This document shows, piece after piece, positions 44,230 through 53,192 of a stretch of DNA of 64,000 bases (its first letter is position 1; each line of letters opens with the position of its first letter). The notes below the pieces were generated by a model. The model saw only the letters and a program-made list of their open reading frames with translations. It was not told the origin of the DNA and searched no databases. The DNA is from an uncultured Lachnospiraceae bacterium. Its GTDB lineage: Bacteria; Bacillota; Clostridia; Lachnospirales; Lachnospiraceae. The stretch covers positions 124,001 to 188,000 of the forward strand of contig CALWRS010000002.1 in NCBI GenBank assembly GCA_944384025.1, written 5' to 3'. The translations under genes and the position numbers were made by a program.

Positions 44230-44293
44230 GCTCCTCATACGAATAGAAAACGAGAATTCCCACGTTGCTATTCGATGAGGAGCTTGTTTTTTT
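44230..44293 (+). terminator. Rho-independent terminator after alaS
   Basis: GCTCCTCAT-a-CGAATAG (44230-44246) pairs with CTATTCG-ATGAGGAGC (44268-44283), 16 paired bases, followed by TTGTTTTTTT. It marks the left boundary of the AT-rich cassette. Confidence 0.88.
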
Positions 44294-44467
44294 AAAGTCG
44301 GATTGCAAAGCTTCAATATGCATAACACAATATGAACAGCAAACTGTAACCCAGATGATATAGGTGGTGATAAAACTGAATAAACCGAAAAAAAACAAAC
44401 AAAATCGCGCAAAAAGCACTTTAAATTTGCCACAGGAGGAAATTTAGTAAAATACGTTTGAAAAAGC
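44294..44467 (+). other. Gap after alaS with a possible 26-codon gene remnant
   Basis: A GTG at 44367 opens a 26-codon frame to TAG at 44445-44447, encoding a Lys- and Asn-rich peptide that ends LPQEEI. The upstream site is poor. A good AGGAGG (44434-44439) lies near its end without a start codon at the right distance. This looks like the debris of a former gene start rather than a working gene. Confidence 0.25.
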
Positions 44468-44496
44468 TTGACATCTTTCCGAAAAATACCTATAAT
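44468..44496 (+). promoter_or_regulatory. Consensus sigma-A promoter of the accessory cassette
   Basis: Perfect TTGACA (44468-44473) and TATAAT (44491-44496) with a 17-base spacer, 65 bases before the first cassette start codon. This implies constitutive, strong transcription unless a repressor intervenes. Confidence 0.92.
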
Positions 44497-44560
44497 GCAC
44501 TTGATGAGCGAATACGAAATTCAAACGCTCTACTATATATTAGGCGAAGGAGATGAGTTT

Positions 44561-45385
44561 ATGAAAAGAAAAGAAGTTATTAATTTCTTTGTTGGGGTGA
44601 TGATGTCAGTTTTGATATGTTTTAGTGCCTTGTTGGGTGTTTACTGCTTTAGCGAACAGAAAACCGGAACAGCCGCCGACGTAATAACCGAAAAAAATGA
44701 TATTGAAAGAAAAATTGCGAAAGCATATTCGAAATATTCGAATGTTACGGTCTCGGCCGGATCAGAAACAAAGGTGAATTGTAATAATCATAATCAGACA
44801 AAACTGAGAGAGTATTTTAACAAACATAACGGTGACAGGACTGATATAGCAGAGGGAATATGCTGGGCTTCTGCAACCACTTCTTTGTTGGAGTTTTATA
44901 AAGCGTCAAAAAAGAGTTCGAATGTGATATGCTTTGATGTTATCGATATGGCAGAAAGAAATTCGTATGTAGTATACGGGACCGATGGAAAAGTATTCTA
45001 TGACGACGGATTCACACACGACAACCAAGACAACCTAATCACCAAAATGTTCAAAAAATATTCTATGGATAAAAAAGGAAATAATGATTATTACAATATT
45101 TATAAAACTTTAACAAAGGAGATCGATAGTGGTCGAGCCGTTATTTTCTCCATAAAGGGACATACTATGACAGGTAGTGGGTATGTTACATATAAAGTTA
45201 AATATTTCAAAAAGAATTTACTCGGCAAAAAGGTCTCCGTTACCGAGGAGCTTAACTATGTGATTGTAAATGATACATGGGCTGAAAACAGAGATCGACA
45301 GTACTCTTATTTCCCAGAAAACAAAATTGGAACAGGAATTAGCACTAGGTGGAATTTTGGAATAACAAAGGTGAGAAATAAGTAG
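44561..45385 (+). CDS. Exported papain-like cysteine peptidase (C39/staphopain-like), putative
   Basis: 274 residues from the ATG at 44561, after GAAGGAGATGAGTTT. A signal or anchor helix spans residues 8-29, without a lipobox. A probable propeptide or linker (about 31-75) is followed by a domain with the papain-type order: nucleophile Cys101 in EGICWASATTSLLEFY, His201 in IKGHTMTGSGYV and Asn237/Asp238 in YVIVNDTW. The spacing and flanks fit C39-like or staphopain-like clan CA peptidases; identity is inferred from motifs only. The DNA is much more AT-rich than the core (11 G+C among the 60 bases 45061-45120), a sign of transfer. It is followed by a small membrane-anchored protein and an ABC transporter, suggesting one system. 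Confidence 0.68.
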   Translation: MKRKEVINFFVGVMMSVLICFSALLGVYCFSEQKTGTAADVITEKNDIERKIAKAYSKYSNVTVSAGSETKVNCNNHNQTKLREYFNKHNGDRTDIAEGICWASATTSLLEFYKASKKSSNVICFDVIDMAERNSYVVYGTDGKVFYDDGFTHDNQDNLITKMFKKYSMDKKGNNDYYNIYKTLTKEIDSGRAVIFSIKGHTMTGSGYVTYKVKYFKKNLLGKKVSVTEELNYVIVNDTWAENRDRQYSYFPENKIGTGISTRWNFGITKVRNK

Positions 45386-45446
45386 AAAGCAAAAAATAGA
45401 TAAGCGTAAATAGCCTAATGATTTAAAAATTGATATGGAGCTTGAA

Positions 45447-46142
45447 ATGAAGAAAGTAGCCTTGTGTCTTATTATTTTCGCACTTCTCGCAGCAGGAGTT
45501 TTAATTTTCCGCACAAAAGCGAATCAGACAAAAGATGTAGTGATTGTTAGCCAAGATGGAAATGTGTCCATTGTTTTTGCAGGAGCAACAATGGACGAGG
45601 TGGAAGAACATCAAGCCTATTTTACTACAACTTTCACCCCGCTTTCTCCGGATAATTTCTATGAGAACTACATAGCAAATCAAGAGTATTATATTTGTTC
45701 CCTTTCTGAGGACATGGAGAAGGTAGAAGGAGAAACTGGAGTTTATCTTTTGTCGAAAGATTTTCATTACTTTTACGTTACTGTGGATGGCACGACAGTA
45801 ACGGCTCAGGAAATGGTTGCTGAATATTATCCACCGGAGCATTCTTGTGCCCCGCTTCTTGCCGTTCCGTTTTTAGAATCCGCGCTGCCCCACAGTACTC
45901 TTGCGTCTGTTTCGTGGGAGGATATGATCCTCGCAAGCAACTGGACAGAATTGATTGATTTCTACAAGTCCATTCAATGGCCCTACGAGCTGGATGACGA
46001 GGTCTTGTATTTATCCTTATGTGAAAAATATCCACCGGAGGTTTCTGAATTATGGTATGAGCGTGCCGTAAAAATTATAGAGACAGCAAGCGGAATACAG
46101 ATAGAACTAATTAAGGATGGATTGCCGAAATATGAGCAGTAA
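45447..46142 (+). CDS. Membrane-anchored exported protein of unknown function in the accessory cassette
   Basis: 231 residues from the ATG at 45447 (GGAG six bases before; an in-frame ATG at 45435 is possible). One N-terminal hydrophobic helix (about 5-21) without lipobox, then an acidic soluble domain. The central part (FYENYIANQEYYICSLSEDM ... LLSKDFHYFYVTVDG) looks like an all-beta lipocalin- or NTF2-like body, and the C-terminus is helical with YPPEVSELWYERAVKIIE. I recognise no family. The last 11 bases overlap the ATPase gene, so it is translated with the transporter. It may be an immunity protein, chaperone or substrate partner; this is speculation. Confidence 0.75.
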   Translation: MKKVALCLIIFALLAAGVLIFRTKANQTKDVVIVSQDGNVSIVFAGATMDEVEEHQAYFTTTFTPLSPDNFYENYIANQEYYICSLSEDMEKVEGETGVYLLSKDFHYFYVTVDGTTVTAQEMVAEYYPPEHSCAPLLAVPFLESALPHSTLASVSWEDMILASNWTELIDFYKSIQWPYELDDEVLYLSLCEKYPPEVSELWYERAVKIIETASGIQIELIKDGLPKYEQ

Positions 46143-46992
46143 AAATGCATTAGTGGTGGAAGATGTATCCTTTTCGTATAAGAAGGAAAAAGTGTTATCC
46201 CATGTTTCCTTTCAGGTGAACAAGGGAGAAATCCTTGGAATTGTCGGTGCAAACGGGAGCGGGAAAACAACACTTCTAAAACTAATTTCTCAATTTCTTC
46301 CAGTGCAAATTGGCAAAATCGCCATGGAAGACAATACCGTGCCGAGGTTTGGCGGTTTTATAGAAACCCCTAAATTTTGGAACAGTATGACAGGAATGGA
46401 TAACGCAAGATACTACTTACGAGATAGATATGACGCCGAGAAAATTCAGCAGTCGTTTTGTCTGTGGAACATGGATGAAGCCTTGACATGGTGTGTAAAA
46501 AAGTATTCTCTGGGAATGAAGCAGAAACTTGCGATTATAATTTCTATGGAATCCAACGCAGATGTCTTTCTTTTTGACGAGCCAACGAACGCTTTGGATT
46601 ACGAAAGTAGGAAATTGTTTTACAAGCAGATATCTTTATTGAAACAAAAAGGGAAAATCATACTTGTCGTTTCGCACGATATTACAGAGCTTTGCATGTA
46701 TGCATCGAAAATGGTTTGCATAAAAGACGGTGTAGTAGAACCATATTTCATGCGATCGTTGACGGAAAAACGCAGATTCCGAATGGATTTTATTTCAAAG
46801 GAAGCGGCAGAAGAAGCGTTGAAGGAAATCAGCAACATAGAGGATATAGAGAGCTCGGAGAGTCAGAGCTGTGTCGCTGATGAAAGTTCTATTTGGATAT
46901 TTATAAATCCAAATCGCATTCCCGATGTTGTAAAAAGAACTGCTGTTTTCGGAATTATGGGAGTTACCTGTCTGGAGGAAACGAAGGTATGA
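46132..46992 (+). CDS. ABC transporter ATP-binding protein of the accessory cassette
   Basis: 286 residues from the ATG at 46132 (an ATG at 46117 is also in frame). Walker A GANGSGKTT, a degenerate signature YSLGMKQKLAI in place of LSGGQ, Walker B VFLFDEPTNALD and H-loop VVSHD. The short Q-loop region GGFIETPKFWNSMTG and the SLGMKQ signature are typical of lantibiotic-immunity and bacitracin-type ATPases (BcrA/LanF-like). A C-terminal extension of about 75 residues follows the core. It overlaps the permease gene by four bases (ATGA). Confidence 0.88.
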   Translation: MSSKNALVVEDVSFSYKKEKVLSHVSFQVNKGEILGIVGANGSGKTTLLKLISQFLPVQIGKIAMEDNTVPRFGGFIETPKFWNSMTGMDNARYYLRDRYDAEKIQQSFCLWNMDEALTWCVKKYSLGMKQKLAIIISMESNADVFLFDEPTNALDYESRKLFYKQISLLKQKGKIILVVSHDITELCMYASKMVCIKDGVVEPYFMRSLTEKRRFRMDFISKEAAEEALKEISNIEDIESSESQSCVADESSIWIFINPNRIPDVVKRTAVFGIMGVTCLEETKV

Positions 46993-47948
46993 AAAGCATT
47001 CTGTTTCGAATATCAAAATCGTGGAACGTAGTGTTCCTGAGCGTCTGCCCTTTATTATTTGTTATCCTCATGTCCCTGCTTTTTCTAAACGACTGTGAAA
47101 AACGAGATCTATGGTGGGCGTATCCTATAGACGAATATACAAACAGCAGCGATATCGATATGCAAATCGAGCAGATAACGATTTTAGAGCAAGAATGCAG
47201 CGCTGAAGACGCTGTAATTATGAAAGAGACGAAAGAAATACTCGAATTTCTAAAGAAAAACGATCTGAAATATGACGATGTACAAGAAGGAAGCATTTTG
47301 ACACCGTCCGTCAGGGAACAGAGGAGCTACTCTTTTTATATGATGGAAGTCTTATTTTTCTTTCAACTGTTTCTCTCAATTTACGTCGTGTTTTTAGTGA
47401 ATAATATCGGAAAGTCAAACGGCGCTTTTTCCATCGCCTATCTTATGCATGGAAAAAAACGATGCTTTTGGGAGGAAGGTCTTAGTTATCTTTTCATTAT
47501 GCTTTATTGTTTGATTCCGCAGCTGATTTATATAGTATTAACGCGGAAAGCGCTCCCGGACAGTCATAACACGCTTTTGTTTTACAACAACGGAGAAATC
47601 CAATTGACTTCAACACAAACAGAATTTACATTTTTGACAATTTCTCTTTGTGTCACCATGCTGTGCGTATACCTCTTGCATTTCATCCTGTCAGAAATCT
47701 TAGACAACGTTATTCTTTTTGTATTTCTCTCAGGCGTTGTAAATTTATTGACAATTCTGTTAGTGAATTCGTCGGGAGCAGGCGGTACACTCATTTTGGG
47801 TGTATGGTTAAACAGCATATACGAATACGGATTAACAGTTAGAACGTATGTAATATCGCACGCACTTTTGCTTGTTTTTCTGGGTGCATTGGTTTTTGGC
47901 GCTTATAAATTGAGCATGCAAAAGAAGATTCGGACAGAATACAATTGA
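46989..47948 (+). CDS. ABC-2 type permease of the accessory cassette, putative
   Basis: 319 residues from the ATG at 46989, preceded by GGAGGAAACGAAGGT. Six hydrophobic segments: about 15-33, then after a roughly 90-residue acidic external loop, about 118-137, 160-180, 215-240, 247-270 and 287-307. The arrangement of one helix, a large outer loop and five helices resembles ABC-2 or BcrB-type permeases with a sensor-like loop. Sequence alone gives no firm family. Gene overlap with the ATPase makes it the membrane partner. No terminator follows immediately; the rpsU promoter begins 70 bases downstream. Confidence 0.75.
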   Translation: MKSILFRISKSWNVVFLSVCPLLFVILMSLLFLNDCEKRDLWWAYPIDEYTNSSDIDMQIEQITILEQECSAEDAVIMKETKEILEFLKKNDLKYDDVQEGSILTPSVREQRSYSFYMMEVLFFFQLFLSIYVVFLVNNIGKSNGAFSIAYLMHGKKRCFWEEGLSYLFIMLYCLIPQLIYIVLTRKALPDSHNTLLFYNNGEIQLTSTQTEFTFLTISLCVTMLCVYLLHFILSEILDNVILFVFLSGVVNLLTILLVNSSGAGGTLILGVWLNSIYEYGLTVRTYVISHALLLVFLGALVFGAYKLSMQKKIRTEYN

Positions 47949-48018
47949 TACACTGGTTTTTAGGACATCGTCCTAAGCACATAGAAGGCAAAAGTACGCG
48001 TTCGCGCGAAAAAAGTTG

Positions 48019-48046
48019 TTGACATATAAGAAAATTATGCTAAAAT
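48019..48046 (+). promoter_or_regulatory. Sigma-A promoter for rpsU
   Basis: Perfect TTGACA (48019-48024), 16-base spacer, TAAAAT (48041-48046). The leader contains GTTGTAT / ATACACAAC, which can fold into a small hairpin just before the GGAGGGAGGG ribosome site. Confidence 0.82.
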
Positions 48047-48120
48047 TCTTATAGTGCTAGTAATACCCGTAACAGTTGTATACGCACAATACACAACTGG
48101 AGGGAGGGACAGGTGAGTTT

Positions 48121-48297
48121 ATGTCGAATGTAATCGTAAAAGAAAATGAATCGTTGGACAGCGCTCTTCGCCGTTTTAAGAGAAACTGCGCGAAGGCCGG
48201 CATTCAGCAGGAGATTCGTAAAAGAGAGCATTATGAAAAGCCCAGTGTAAGACGTAAGAAAAAGTCTGAAGCTGCTCGCAAGAGAAAGTATAAGTAA
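48121..48297 (+). CDS. rpsU: 30S ribosomal protein S21
   Basis: 58 residues, very basic, beginning [20 protein letters not shown] and ending in [15 protein letters not shown]. The ATG at 48121 follows GGAGGGAGGGACAGGTGAGTTT. It has its own promoter and a strong terminator, marking the return of core DNA after the AT-rich cassette. Confidence 0.98.
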   Translation: MSNVIVKENESLDSALRRFKRNCAKAGIQQEIRKREHYEKPSVRRKKKSEAARKRKYK

Positions 48298-48309
48298 GTT
48301 TACGACGGG

Positions 48310-48336
48310 AGGCGCCTTTTGGCGCCTTCTTTTTTT
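48310..48336 (+). terminator. Rho-independent terminator after rpsU
   Basis: AGGCGCC-TTTT-GGCGCCT (48310-48327) followed by TCTTTTTTT. Confidence 0.9.
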
Positions 48337-48383
48337 CTTCGGGAAGCATATACATAAAACGGAAAGAAGTCCGGAGATTGTCC

Positions 48384-48737
48384 ATGAAACGACCGGATGT
48401 AAAAAAAAGAGCCGAAAAAGGGATTATTTACGACAATGTACGCAAAGTTGAAAAGGGCTGGAGAGAAAGCGCGGTAAGCTACACGGAACGCATAACGCAA
48501 AAGCTTCGCCTGCCGCCGGATATTTTGGCAGGCAACCCGCTTGTCCACCTGCTTGGAAGAGGCAGCGTAGTTGTCGAAAATTACAAAAAACTGATCGACT
48601 ATCAGGAAGCGTGCATTCGCATCTTAACCACGATTGGAAGCTTGTATATTCGGGGAGAACACCTTCGAATTGTCTTGTATACGAGGGACGAAATCAAAAT
48701 TGTTGGCCGAATTAACGAGGTTGAGGTAAAGACGTGA
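48384..48737 (+). CDS. yqfC: Sporulation protein YqfC
   Basis: 117 residues from the ATG at 48384, after CGGAGATTGTCC. The family core is LRLPPDILAGNPLVHLLGRG, SVVVENYKKLIDY and a terminal GRINEVEVK. In Bacillus and Clostridia YqfC is produced in the mother cell under SigE together with YqfD. Its stop overlaps the GTG start of yqfD. I saw no convincing SigE promoter in the 47 bases after the rpsU terminator, only an AT-rich CATATACAT. Confidence 0.93.
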   Translation: MKRPDVKKRAEKGIIYDNVRKVEKGWRESAVSYTERITQKLRLPPDILAGNPLVHLLGRGSVVVENYKKLIDYQEACIRILTTIGSLYIRGEHLRIVLYTRDEIKIVGRINEVEVKT

Positions 48738-49987
48738 GGCGCATCCTTTTATGGCTACAGGGCTATTTAATTATATGGGTTACCGGAAGAGAACCGCGGC
48801 GCTTTCTTACGCTGCTTTCGGGGCGCGGAATGCTGCTTTCGGGAACGATTCCCGGCGCACCGCCGCAGGAAGAAGGAAGCGGTTATTGGGCGCGTATGAA
48901 GCTTTCCGATTACAAGCGTGTTGGCCCTTACGCCAGAAAATGCGGTGTGCTCCCTTTGGTGTATCGGCGCGTAGGATTTCCCTTTTGGCAAGAGAGCGCA
49001 AAGCGCTATCGGACGCGGACAATCGGCATTGCCTTGTTTGTCGCTTTGCTGTATGTGCTTTCTTTGTTTCTTTGGTCCATCCAAATTCAGGGCAATTTTG
49101 TCCACAGCGACGAACAACTGCTTACTTTTTTGCGAGAGCAAGGCATTGCCGCCGGAATTCGGATGAATACCATCTCCTGCGAGGAAATTGAAACAATGCT
49201 TCGGACAACGTATCCGGACATTTTATGGGTTTCCTGCGAAAAAGCGGGGACGCGTCTTAAAATTCACATAAAAGAAGCGTATCGCTATACAATCGCCGAA
49301 TCGCCGGATTTAACAAGCGGGGATATCGTAGCTACAACCTCCGGCGTCGTCAGAAAAATTTTGGTCCGCGCAGGCACACCGCTTGTAAAAGTCGGCGACA
49401 GCGTGGCGGCAGGGGATGTTCTGGTTTCCGGCACACGAATTGTAACGGACGCTTACGGTACGGAGCTGTCCCGAAGTTTCGTGCTTTCTGACGCCGACAT
49501 AGAAATTGAACAAGTCGTAGAAGAGGAAATGTCCTTTCCTATGACAGAGCAAGTGAAGGAATACGAAAAAAAAGGAAAAACGCACTATACGCTGACCGTG
49601 TTCGGGCATAAATTAATGAAATATCAATCTGGTATTCCGACTAAGGATTGTGATATAATAACGACGTATGCGGATTTGCGCCTTTTTAAACAACTTTATT
49701 TGCCAGTTTCGTGGAGCAAGTCCACCTATCAGCCTTACCATGTGGTGACAAAAGAGCATACGGAAGAATCCATAAAAGAACGTGCCTCCAAAGCGTACCT
49801 TGCGTACTTGGAGACACTTGTAAAAAACGGTTACGAAATTCTTGCGGAAGAGAGCGAGCTTGTCCTCACCGAAGAAACTGCCGTGCTGCACATTACCCTG
49901 CGGGTAGCAAGCAGAGGCTGCCGACTGGAAAAGATTCAAAAGGAGGATGCACTCATTGACGGAGACGAGGATGAACATTCCGATTGA
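48734..49987 (+). CDS. yqfD: Sporulation protein YqfD
   Basis: 417 residues from a GTG at 48734 that shares GTGA with the yqfC stop. A short N-terminal domain (RRFLTLLSGRGMLLSGTIPG) is followed by one membrane helix (about 97-116, GIALFVALLYVLSLFLWSI) and an extracytoplasmic POTRA-like region with FVHSDEQLLTFLREQGI, then SGDIVATTSGVVRKILVRAG typical of the family. YqfD is a SigE-dependent membrane protein needed for efficient sporulation. Confidence 0.95.
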   Translation: MRRILLWLQGYLIIWVTGREPRRFLTLLSGRGMLLSGTIPGAPPQEEGSGYWARMKLSDYKRVGPYARKCGVLPLVYRRVGFPFWQESAKRYRTRTIGIALFVALLYVLSLFLWSIQIQGNFVHSDEQLLTFLREQGIAAGIRMNTISCEEIETMLRTTYPDILWVSCEKAGTRLKIHIKEAYRYTIAESPDLTSGDIVATTSGVVRKILVRAGTPLVKVGDSVAAGDVLVSGTRIVTDAYGTELSRSFVLSDADIEIEQVVEEEMSFPMTEQVKEYEKKGKTHYTLTVFGHKLMKYQSGIPTKDCDIITTYADLRLFKQLYLPVSWSKSTYQPYHVVTKEHTEESIKERASKAYLAYLETLVKNGYEILAEESELVLTEETAVLHITLRVASRGCRLEKIQKEDALIDGDEDEHSD

Positions 49988-50981
49988 GCATCAGAAAAAT
50001 GTTTTTGGGGAACTGGACGTTTACGCGAAGCGAATCGAAAAGACGCTTCATGTCACCTTGATTGCCCGCGGAGAAGAAATAAAAATTATCGGCGAGGAAG
50101 GGCCTGCCGCTGGAGCGGGGCGGGTTTTGTCTACGCTTGCAGACCTGGCCGCAAGAGGAAACGCAATTACGGAGCAAAACGTGCAATATGCACTTGCGCT
50201 TGCTATGGAGCATCGGGAAAAAGAACTTCTTGCCATCGATCAGGATCTTGTTTGTCATACCATTAGCGGCAAGCCGATTAAGCCGAAAACGCTTGGGCAA
50301 AAAAGCTACGTTGATAAAATCCGAGAAAATATGATTGTATTTGGAATCGGTCCTGCCGGAACCGGAAAAACTTATCTAGCTATGGCTATGGCCATCCAAG
50401 CGTTTAAAAATGACGAGGTAGGAAGAATTATTCTGACGCGTCCTGCCATAGAAGCCGGAGAAAAACTAGGTTTTCTGCCGGGGGATTTGCAAAGCAAAAT
50501 TGACCCGTACTTACGGCCTCTCTACGACGCCCTGTACCAAATTATGGGCGCGGAGTCCTTTCAGAAAAATTCCGAAAAAGGCTTAATTGAAGTGGCGCCG
50601 CTTGCTTATATGCGCGGCAGAACTTTGGATAACGCGTACATTATACTGGACGAGGCGCAAAATACGACACCGGCGCAGATGAAAATGTTTCTAACGCGTA
50701 TCGGCTTTGGCTCAAAAGTAATTATTACCGGAGACCAAACGCAAAAGGACTTACCATCCGGACAAGTTTCCGGCCTGGATGTGGCGATGAAAGTGCTTCG
50801 CGACATAGAAGGGATTGGCTTTGAGTTTTTGTCAAGCAAAGACGTTGTACGTCACCCGCTTGTGCAAAGGATTGTCGAGGCATACGAAGGCTACGAAAGG
50901 CAGCAGGAGGCGCGTGCCGGACGAAGAGCACAGCGCAGCATGCGAAGGGACAAGCCTGCTGAAGGAAGGAGAGACTCGTGA
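49971..50981 (+). CDS. PhoH family protein (ATPase)
   Basis: 336 residues from the ATG at 49971, after GGAGACGAGG; it overlaps yqfD by 17 bases. A KH-like N-terminal region (1-85) precedes the helicase-type ATPase: Walker A GPAGTGKTYLAMAMAI, then LTRPAIEAGEKLGFLPGDLQ, Walker B IILDEAQNTT and ITGDQTQKDLP. PhoH proteins are thought to act in RNA metabolism with YbeY, which is encoded next. Confidence 0.95.
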   Translation: MNIPIEHQKNVFGELDVYAKRIEKTLHVTLIARGEEIKIIGEEGPAAGAGRVLSTLADLAARGNAITEQNVQYALALAMEHREKELLAIDQDLVCHTISGKPIKPKTLGQKSYVDKIRENMIVFGIGPAGTGKTYLAMAMAIQAFKNDEVGRIILTRPAIEAGEKLGFLPGDLQSKIDPYLRPLYDALYQIMGAESFQKNSEKGLIEVAPLAYMRGRTLDNAYIILDEAQNTTPAQMKMFLTRIGFGSKVIITGDQTQKDLPSGQVSGLDVAMKVLRDIEGIGFEFLSSKDVVRHPLVQRIVEAYEGYERQQEARAGRRAQRSMRRDKPAEGRRDS

Positions 50982-51478
50982 GCGTTTTTATTGAAAAAGA
51001 ATGTGATCTGACACTATCTTTTGATTACGAAGAGCTGATAAAGGACGTTGTAAATGAAGCGCTTGATTACGTTGGCTGTCCGTTTGAAGCCATGGTATCG
51101 ATTCTTTTAACAGACAACGAAGCCATTCAGGAATTGAACCGTACTTACCGGCACATAGACCGCGCTACGGACGTACTTTCGTTTCCGAGCATTACTTACG
51201 AGACACCGGCGGATTTTAGCCGTCTGGAAGAAGAGCCAGAGACATACTTCGACCCGGAAAGCGGGGAGCTTTTATTTGGCGACATTGTAATTTCGCTGGA
51301 AAAAGTGCGGGAACAAGCGGCGTTATACGGCCACAGCGAGAAGCGGGAGCTGGCGTTTCTTGTGGCGCACAGTATGCTGCATTTGGCCGGATATGACCAT
51401 ATGGAAGCAAAAGAGCGGGAACAGATGGAAGCCCGTCAGGAAGAAATTTTGCAAAAATTACATCTGACCAGAGGATAG
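50978..51478 (+). CDS. ybeY: rRNA maturation RNase YbeY
   Basis: Zinc endoribonuclease for 16S rRNA 3' end maturation and ribosome quality control. 166 residues, GTG start at 50978 overlapping the phoH stop (GTGA). The zinc motif H-x3-H-x5-H is visible as HSMLHLAGYDH near residues 129-139. RATDVLSFP is the second family block. Confidence 0.97.
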   Translation: MSVFIEKECDLTLSFDYEELIKDVVNEALDYVGCPFEAMVSILLTDNEAIQELNRTYRHIDRATDVLSFPSITYETPADFSRLEEEPETYFDPESGELLFGDIVISLEKVREQAALYGHSEKRELAFLVAHSMLHLAGYDHMEAKEREQMEARQEEILQKLHLTRG

Positions 51479-51482
51479 GGAC

Positions 51483-53117
51483 TTGAAACAACAAACAAGG
51501 ACTCGAAAAGCGAACAGCATTCTCGTGCAAGGGTCGATTTTGGCTGCTGCATCTTTGCTAGTGCGCTTAATCGGTTTATTTTATCGAATTCCATTGACGC
51601 GTATTCTTGGTGACGAGGCAATGGGGTATTACAGTACAGCTTTTCAATTTTACAATCTTGCCCTTTTGCTTTCTTCTTACAGCCTTCCGCTTGCTGTTTC
51701 CAAACTTGTTTCGGCAAGAGAAGTGCGAAAGCAATACCGAAATTCCCGAAAAGTCTTTTTGTTCGCGCTTGGATTCGGCGCAATTGTCGGGACAATCGCC
51801 ACGCTTGTCGTCTTTTTCGGCGCGGAAGCCTACGGGCGCTTTAATAAAACAGAGCTGGTTGCGATTCCTCTTCGCGTACTTGCTCCGACCATTCTTGTAT
51901 TTTCCCTAATGGGCGTACTTCGCGGCTATTTTCAGGGGCATAACAATATGATTCCGACCGCGCTCTCGCAGGTGATAGAGCAGCTTGTCAACGCCGGAGT
52001 CAGCATTGCCGCTGCCATGTACATGGTAAAAAAACATGCCGGAGACCCGGCGGTAGACGCATACGGGGCGGCCGGAGGAACGCTTGGTACGTTTTTAGGC
52101 GCCTGTGCGGCGGCCATTTGCCTTTTTGTGATTTATCTTATACATCGCCCGATGTTTCTTGCGCTATGCAGGCAAGATACAAGCGATTACAAGGAAAGCA
52201 ATCAAAAAGTAATTAAAGCTTTGCTTGCAACGGTGCTGCCGGTTGTGATTAGCCAGACGGTGTATCAGCTTTCCGGAAATATCGACGTCTCGGTTTTTCA
52301 TCGTATTTTAAGCGATCGAAACTTCTCAGCGTCCGTGCGGAGCCAGTGGTGGAGCATTTACAGCAATAAATACGTCCTTTTGTCGAACGTTCCCGTAGCG
52401 ATTGCCTCGGCAATGGGGACAGCGATTGTTCCTGGGTTGATTGCGGAATATGCGAACATGAATTTTCAGGGCGTAAGGCAGCGCGTAGCCTCGGCCATTA
52501 AGTTTAATATGCTCATTGCCATTCCGTCCGCCGTTGGACTTTCAGCGCTTGCCGGACCGATTTTGCGGCTTTTGTTTAACGATAACAACGCGCTGAGTGC
52601 AAAAATGTTAACTGTGGGCGGAGTCAGCGTTATCTTTTTTGCGCTCTCTACGGTAACAAACGGTGTTTTGCAGGGCATCGACCGTATGCGAATTCCGGTA
52701 GTACACTCTGCAATTGCTTTAGGACTTCATGTCGTTTTATTGGTCACTTTACTGGAATTTACGACGCTAAACGCGATGTCTCTTGTGCTTGCCAATCTGT
52801 TTTTTGCTTTTTCGGTATGTATTTTAAACGCTCGCTCCATTCGAAAATATTTGGATTACAAACAGGAAATTAGGCATACATTTGTTCGGCCCTTGCTGGC
52901 CTCGCTCGTTATGGGTGCGGCGGCATGGGGGCTGCAGCGCCTGCTTTGCGCGCGAATCGGAGATACGTTTGCGACGCTTCTTGCGATTGTGGCCGCGGTA
53001 TTCGTGTACGGCGTCGGGCTTGTTTTGTTTCGCTGCCTGACAGAAGAAGAGCTTCGCTCCATGCCAAAGGGGACGCTGCTGCTTCGCTTGCTAAAAAAAC
53101 TTCATATCCGCTTGTAA
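51483..53117 (+). CDS. SpoVB/MurJ-like polysaccharide or lipid-linked precursor flippase
   Basis: 544 residues with about 14 membrane segments, MOP superfamily. A TTG start at 51483 follows AGAGGATAGGG. Family blocks: ILVQGSILAAASLLVRLIGL, GYYSTAFQFYNLALLLSSY, LPLAVSKLVSAREV and LRGYFQGHNNMIPTALSQVI. In spore formers SpoVB is required for spore cortex; close relatives export other polymers. The stop codon lies in a small stem (CCGCTTG / CAAGCGG, 53108-53132). Confidence 0.9.
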   Translation: MKQQTRTRKANSILVQGSILAAASLLVRLIGLFYRIPLTRILGDEAMGYYSTAFQFYNLALLLSSYSLPLAVSKLVSAREVRKQYRNSRKVFLFALGFGAIVGTIATLVVFFGAEAYGRFNKTELVAIPLRVLAPTILVFSLMGVLRGYFQGHNNMIPTALSQVIEQLVNAGVSIAAAMYMVKKHAGDPAVDAYGAAGGTLGTFLGACAAAICLFVIYLIHRPMFLALCRQDTSDYKESNQKVIKALLATVLPVVISQTVYQLSGNIDVSVFHRILSDRNFSASVRSQWWSIYSNKYVLLSNVPVAIASAMGTAIVPGLIAEYANMNFQGVRQRVASAIKFNMLIAIPSAVGLSALAGPILRLLFNDNNALSAKMLTVGGVSVIFFALSTVTNGVLQGIDRMRIPVVHSAIALGLHVVLLVTLLEFTTLNAMSLVLANLFFAFSVCILNARSIRKYLDYKQEIRHTFVRPLLASLVMGAAAWGLQRLLCARIGDTFATLLAIVAAVFVYGVGLVLFRCLTEEELRSMPKGTLLLRLLKKLHIRL

Positions 53118-53138
53118 AAGAGTATCAAGCGGACGGTT

Positions 53139-53168
53139 TTGGGTCATACTTTTCTTAGCCTGTAAAAT
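53139..53168 (+). promoter_or_regulatory. Possible promoter before the 53.2 kb secreted-protein gene
   Basis: TTGGGT (53139-53144), 18-base spacer, TAAAAT (53163-53168), 25 bases before the start codon. The -35 match is weak. Confidence 0.4.
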
Positions 53169-53192
53169 AACGGGCGGGAAAGGAGACGCGCA

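Noticed and set aside
44367-44447. Possible 26-codon gene upstream of the accessory cassette.
   Set aside because: Weak ribosome site, no recognisable family, and the nearby good AGGAGG has no start codon at suitable distance. Listed only as a possible remnant.
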